From: Cherax quadricarinatus
Taxonomy: Eukaryota; Arthropoda; Malacostraca; Decapoda; Parastacidae
Direction: 5' to 3'
Assembly: GCF_038502225.1 (NCBI RefSeq)
Contig: NC_091293.1
Span: 1,105,692-1,169,691 of the forward strand
DNA: 64,000 bases
In this document: positions 60,726-64,000 of the stretch, one piece after another
Layout of the letters: each line of letters opens with the position of its first letter
Position numbering within the stretch: position 1 is the stretch's first letter
Notes under the pieces: generated by a model
Databases searched by the model: none
Seen by the model: only the letters and a program-made list of their open reading frames with translations
What the model was told of the DNA's origin: nothing
Made by a program: the position numbers and the translations under genes

Positions 60726-60838
60726 TTTTAGTGTGAGTGTTATAGTGAGTGCTTCCTCTGACCAACCCAGTAAAGAATGATTATTGACTTTCCAGGTTGC
60801 AAACTTGAATTAAAACATAAAATTTGATAATTCTCCCA

Positions 60839-61584
60839 TAATGCAAAAATGTGGGATAGATGGGGGCTTGAGCCTGGTCTAAGGGCAAAGGTAAAAGTTA
60901 CACACCTCTCAAGCCCAAACCGGCCACCCAGGACTATCCCAGTCAAAACAGAAAGCGCTAAACTAGTATGTGTACTTAAAGGGGTTGGGTACCAGAGGGT
61001 TAGGCAAAAATCCCAATTAGGAAAATATATCTATTTAGTCAACATAACATAACATAACAGAAACACCTTAATCCTAAACGCCCAAATGAGGGTACACAAG
61101 CAACAGCTGGCTTGAGGTCCAGCCACCATAACCACTATGCCTAGTCAGCGCCAGGCCCACTCTACTCCACTTCCAACCTCATTTCTTATTTCCTCACTCC
61201 TCCCACAGCACCCGGACCATGTCAGAGCCTGGGTGAACATACAGGTAAGCCATATGAGAGCCTATGGCTTGAGTTAGATAAACAAAATGAGAGCACAACT
61301 ACAAACTTATCTTAAATACACAGCATCTCCGACGCCAGCCTCTACACACCATGCTAACGTCACGTGACTCCCCCAAACCACGCTTACTCCACGTACCCAA
61401 ACATCCTTGGAAAATAAATCATTAACAGAATTTCTTTATAATTACAGTTAAGAGTTCTTTACAGTACCCCCAAATGCACATTATCAATTATAAAATTATT
61501 CTTTACAATTATAATATTCATACTATTATGGCACACTTCTCCACTACATATACATTACGATGTCATGCAGAACCCTGCATAACA
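60839..61584 (-). mobile_element. 5' LTR of the Ty3/Gypsy-like element
   Basis: The direct repeat partner of 54745-55486. The outer end is tgcataaca at 61576-61584. The inner end is less certain because the last bases (cccataatgca on the plus strand) differ from the 3' LTR (ttgttatgca). One 5-bp taaca insertion (near 61045) and about 20 substitutions separate the two LTRs. Confidence 0.88.
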
Positions 61585-62090
61585 ATTAAGACATCAGGAG
61601 CAAGAATGACTGGAAGCTTGAAGACGGTCACAAGCTGTTTTATGGCGTCAGGAGCAAGGATGACTGGAAGCTTGAAGACGGTCACAAGCTGCATTATGAC
61701 GTCAGGAACAAGGGTGACTGGAAGCTTGAAGACGGTCACAAGCTGTATTATGACATCAGGAGCAAGGGTGACTGGAAGCTTGAAGACGGTCACAAGCTGT
61801 ATTATGACATCAGGAGCAAGGATGACTGGAAGCTTGTAGGCGGTCACAAGCTGTATTATGACGTCAGGAGCAAGGATGACTGGAAGCTTGAAGACGGTCA
61901 CCAGCTGTATAATGGCGTCAGGAGCAAGGATGACTGGAAGCTTGAAGACGGTCACAAGCTGTATAATGGCGTCAGGAGCAAGGATGACTGGAAGCTTGAA
62001 GACGGTCACAAGCTGTATTATGACGTCATGAGCAAGGATGACTGGAAGCTTGAAGACGGTCACCAGCTCTATTATGAAGTAAGGAGCAGA
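61585..62090. repeat. 54-bp minisatellite, right part
   Basis: About nine more copies of the 54-bp unit found at 54445-54744, resuming in the middle of a unit at the LTR edge, in the correct phase. It shows that the LTR element landed inside one pre-existing array. Confidence 0.94.
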
Positions 62091-62183
62091 TCTCAAGCCA
62101 CTGATGTACCTGGAAAACTTCAAAAGTTCAAATAGCCCACTCTTAAGATGGGCATTGGCTATCCTGTCCTATAAGTTTAAAGT

Positions 62184-62330
<147 letters not shown>

Positions 62331-62339
62331 TATATGGCT

Positions 62340-62545
62340 CAGAAATAGTACAGTACAGTAACAGAGAAGACCACTACTATACAGAAACACAGAAAACCAG
62401 TACAGCAACACAGAAGAACGGGTTTAGTATCAGAGAAGACCAGTAAAGTACAGTAACCCATAATAGTACAATAACACAGAAGACCAGCACAGTACAGTAA
62501 CACAGAAGATCAGTACAGTAAAGAACGGGGACAGCATAATAACAT
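62340..62545. repeat. Degenerate 20-40 bp repeat
   Basis: Repeated variants of cagtacagtaacacagaaga with irregular spacing. A poorly ordered minisatellite. Confidence 0.75.
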
Positions 62546-62699
62546 TCACTGCTTCTGCTCCTGCCTCCAGAAACACACCCACATAAGAACATAAGAAAGA
62601 AGGAACACTGAAACAGGCCTACTGACCCATGCGGAGCAGGTCCATGCCCCCCCCCACGGATAAGACCAATGATCCCCCCCCCGGATTAGCCCAATGACC

Positions 62700-63656
62700 C
62701 ACCCAGTCTGGTCCCCTAAACTCAAGGATGGAACACTGCACCAGACCCAGCAGCACAAGCTAGTCAGTTCCAACTCACACCCACTCATGTATTTATCTAA
62801 CCTATTTTTAAAACTACACAACGTTTTAGCCTGAATAACTGTACTCGGGAGTTTGTTCCACTCATCTACAACTCTATTACCAAACCTGTGATTTCCTATA
62901 TCCTTCCTGAATCTGAATTTTTCCAACTTGAAACCATTGCTGCGAGTCCTGTCTTGGCTGGAATTTTTCAGCACGCTATTTACATCCCCTTTATTTATTC
63001 CTGTTTTCCGTTTATACACCTCTATCATATCCCCCCTAATTCTACGCCTTTCGTGAGAGTGCAGATTCAGGGCTCTCAGTGTATCCTCATAGGGAAGATT
63101 TCTGATACATGGGATCATCTTTGTCATCCTCCTCTGTACGTTTTCCAGAGCATTTATATCCATTCTGTAATACGGTGACCAGAACTGAGCAGCATAGTCT
63201 AAATGAGGCCTAACCAAGGATATATAGAGTTGAAGAACAACCTGAGGACTTCTATTATTTATAATTCTAGATGGCTTAGCGCTTCTTTTTGATTATAATA
63301 ATAATTATAATATAATTCTAGATATGAAGCCAAGAATTCTGTTAGCTTTATTGCGAACACTAATGCACTGTTGTCTTGGTTTTAGATTACTACTAACCAG
63401 AACTCCTAAAACCTTTTCGCAAGCAGTAGTATTAAGATCTATATTATTTAGTTTATACGTTGCATGGTTATTTAACTGTCCGACATTTAGAACTTTGCAT
63501 TTGTCAATATTAAACTGCATCTGCCACTTCTCCGACCATTGCATCAGTCTATTCAAATCATCCTGGAGTGCTTTAGTGTCCTCATTAGAATGAATTGGAC
63601 GGCCTATTTTGGTGTCATCAGTAAATTTGCTTATGTTGCTATTTACATAATCACTA
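62700..63656 (-). pseudogene. CR1-like reverse transcriptase, C-terminal half
   Basis: On the minus strand, KFTDDTKIGR near 63620-63590 is the catalytic box (usually ADD, here TDD). It continues with LNRLMQWSEKWQMQFNIDKC, KVLGVLVSSNLKPRQQCI and NKANRILGFISRI. After the 38-bp insertion, the fragment SLVRPHLDYAAQFWSPYYRM follows, then NVQRRMTKMIPCIRNLPYED, LNLHSHERRRIRGDMIEVYK and VVDEWNKLPSTVIQAKTL, ending CELELTSLC at about 62755. This is the thumb and C-terminus of CR1-type proteins. The frame is broken at the insertion (63220-63310). The upstream palm, fingers and endonuclease are absent. Confidence 0.88.
63260..63323. mobile_element. 38-bp retroposed fragment with 13-bp TSD
   Basis: Two exact copies of tataattctagat (63260-63272 and 63311-63323) enclose only 38 bases, ggcttagcgcttctttttga followed by a TAA-rich tail. 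An A/T-rich tail plus an exact 13-bp duplication is the mark of target-primed insertion of a severely 5'-truncated SINE or LINE. It interrupts the CR1-like coding sequence. Confidence 0.82.
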
Positions 63657-63884
63657 TGTTAATGTAATAGGTTCCTGCGTTATGTTAGAGGACCAGACAT
63701 GTGTACCCAGGAGACCTGCCATCTTCACCTCGCTCGACGACTCTCCAACTTATATTATTGCCAATTCTAGTTGTTTCAATGTTATCTCTGTTGAGTTAAT
63801 CAACAATATGAACAATATTTTTATTTATATTTTATCAACATTTTTATTAATGGCAATATAAACACAAATGCAGTATAATGTGAT
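63657..63884. other. Interval without recognisable features
   Basis: About 230 A/T-rich bases between the CR1-like fragment and the Penelope-like fragment. Nothing was recognised. Confidence 0.5.
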
Positions 63885-63932
63885 CCTTTATTGACTACGT
63901 TTCGCCCACACAGTGGGCTTTTTCAAGTCACA
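63885..63932 (-). mobile_element. Penelope-like element hairpin fragment
   Basis: The minus strand reads gacttgaaaaa, then the perfect hairpin gcccac-tgt-gtgggc, then gaaacgtagtc and aataaagga. Stem II followed by GAAA is the second half of a hammerhead ribozyme, as carried by Penelope-like elements. The first conserved box (CUGANGA) is not present; cttgaaaa stands in its place. It is therefore probably a decayed or variant ribozyme region. No Penelope coding sequence is visible before the window ends. Confidence 0.45.
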
Positions 63933-64000
63933 AACAGAACTACCTGGGGTGGAAGGAACGCGAGTATTTATAGTCCAGCTGAGGTCAGGTGAAGAATGCT

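Larger units (their letters stand above)
54745..61584 (-). mobile_element. Ty3/Gypsy-like LTR retrotransposon, rearranged
   Basis: A 6.84-kb minus-strand element with direct LTRs at 54745-55486 and about 60839-61584 that differ by roughly 20 substitutions counted by eye. The LTR termini are tgttatgca and tgcataaca. Five-base flanks attat (54740-54744) and attaa (61585-61589) look like a target-site duplication with one change. Internal order on the minus strand is a 5' leader with a 65-bp minisatellite, gag, protease, integrase remnant, unknown segment, RNase H, then the polypurine tract. Reverse transcriptase is missing and RNase H is out of its normal place, so the copy is defective and probably was non-autonomous. 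Confidence 0.9.
62580..63656 (-). mobile_element. CR1-like LINE, 5'-truncated
   Basis: A minus-strand fragment from the reverse transcriptase catalytic motif to the 3' end. The 3' terminus on the minus strand reads ctttcttatgttcttatg at about 62597-62580, two units of an 8-base repeat as expected of CR1 3' ends. The 5' edge near 63656 is where coding similarity stops. The copy carries a 38-bp insertion at 63273-63310. Confidence 0.8.

Overview
The window looks like heterochromatin-like, repeat-dominated DNA from an arthropod, most probably a decapod crustacean. The basis is the mix of element families (RTE with a long G-rich coding strand and a (TAA)n-type 3' end, a Tx1/L1-like LINE, CR1-like, BEL/Pao and Ty3/Gypsy-like LTR elements, a Tc1-type DNA transposon), the density of satellites and minisatellites, and the absence of any recognisable host gene. 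There are no bacterial operons and no CRISPR. The organism assignment is an inference from element style, not from a marker gene. One 100-N assembly gap lies at 53901-54000.

Layout. 1-17629: a single 53-bp satellite array (about 330 monomers) with higher-order blocks. 17630-21195: a second satellite that switches from a 37-bp to a 33-bp monomer. 21357-22603: a 1.25-kb element with 20-bp terminal inverted repeats. 22612-26815 and 28058-28556: a 24-bp satellite, split by about 1.2 kb that contains the tail of a non-LTR retrotransposon. 28851-30640: a 38-bp minisatellite. 32118-32825: an 18-bp minisatellite ending in a foldback. From 33114 to about 42000 lies a minus-strand BEL/Pao fragment (gag-protease, primer-binding site, part of an LTR) whose gag is split by a nearly intact 5.9-kb Tx1/L1-like LINE (34841-40742) with a 13-bp target-site duplication. 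42518-43145: a decayed coiled-coil ORF1. 44637-48490: an RTE LINE, dead by mutation and itself carrying a SINE-like insertion. 48862-51140: a long palindrome and more minisatellites. 51312-53483: a composite region bounded by Tc1-type terminal repeats, containing decayed transposase, an unrecognised ORF and a perfectly homogeneous 23-bp array. 54445-62090: a 54-bp minisatellite cut in two by a 6.8-kb Ty3/Gypsy-like LTR element whose domains are in an abnormal order. 62580-63656: a CR1-like tail carrying a 38-bp secondary insertion. 63885-63932: a fragment resembling the conserved hairpin of Penelope-like elements.

No gene here is likely to serve the host. The biology is that of a repeat nest. 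Roughly half the window is tandem repeat and about a third is mobile element, with at least four insertion events that can be read off from target-site duplications or restored reading frames. Most ORFs inside satellites are open only because the repeat period is a multiple of three or happens to avoid stops. The observations most worth pursuing are the conserved 13-bp dyad in every 53-bp monomer with apparently compensating variants, the PR-IN-RNase H order in the LTR element, and the datable nested insertions.
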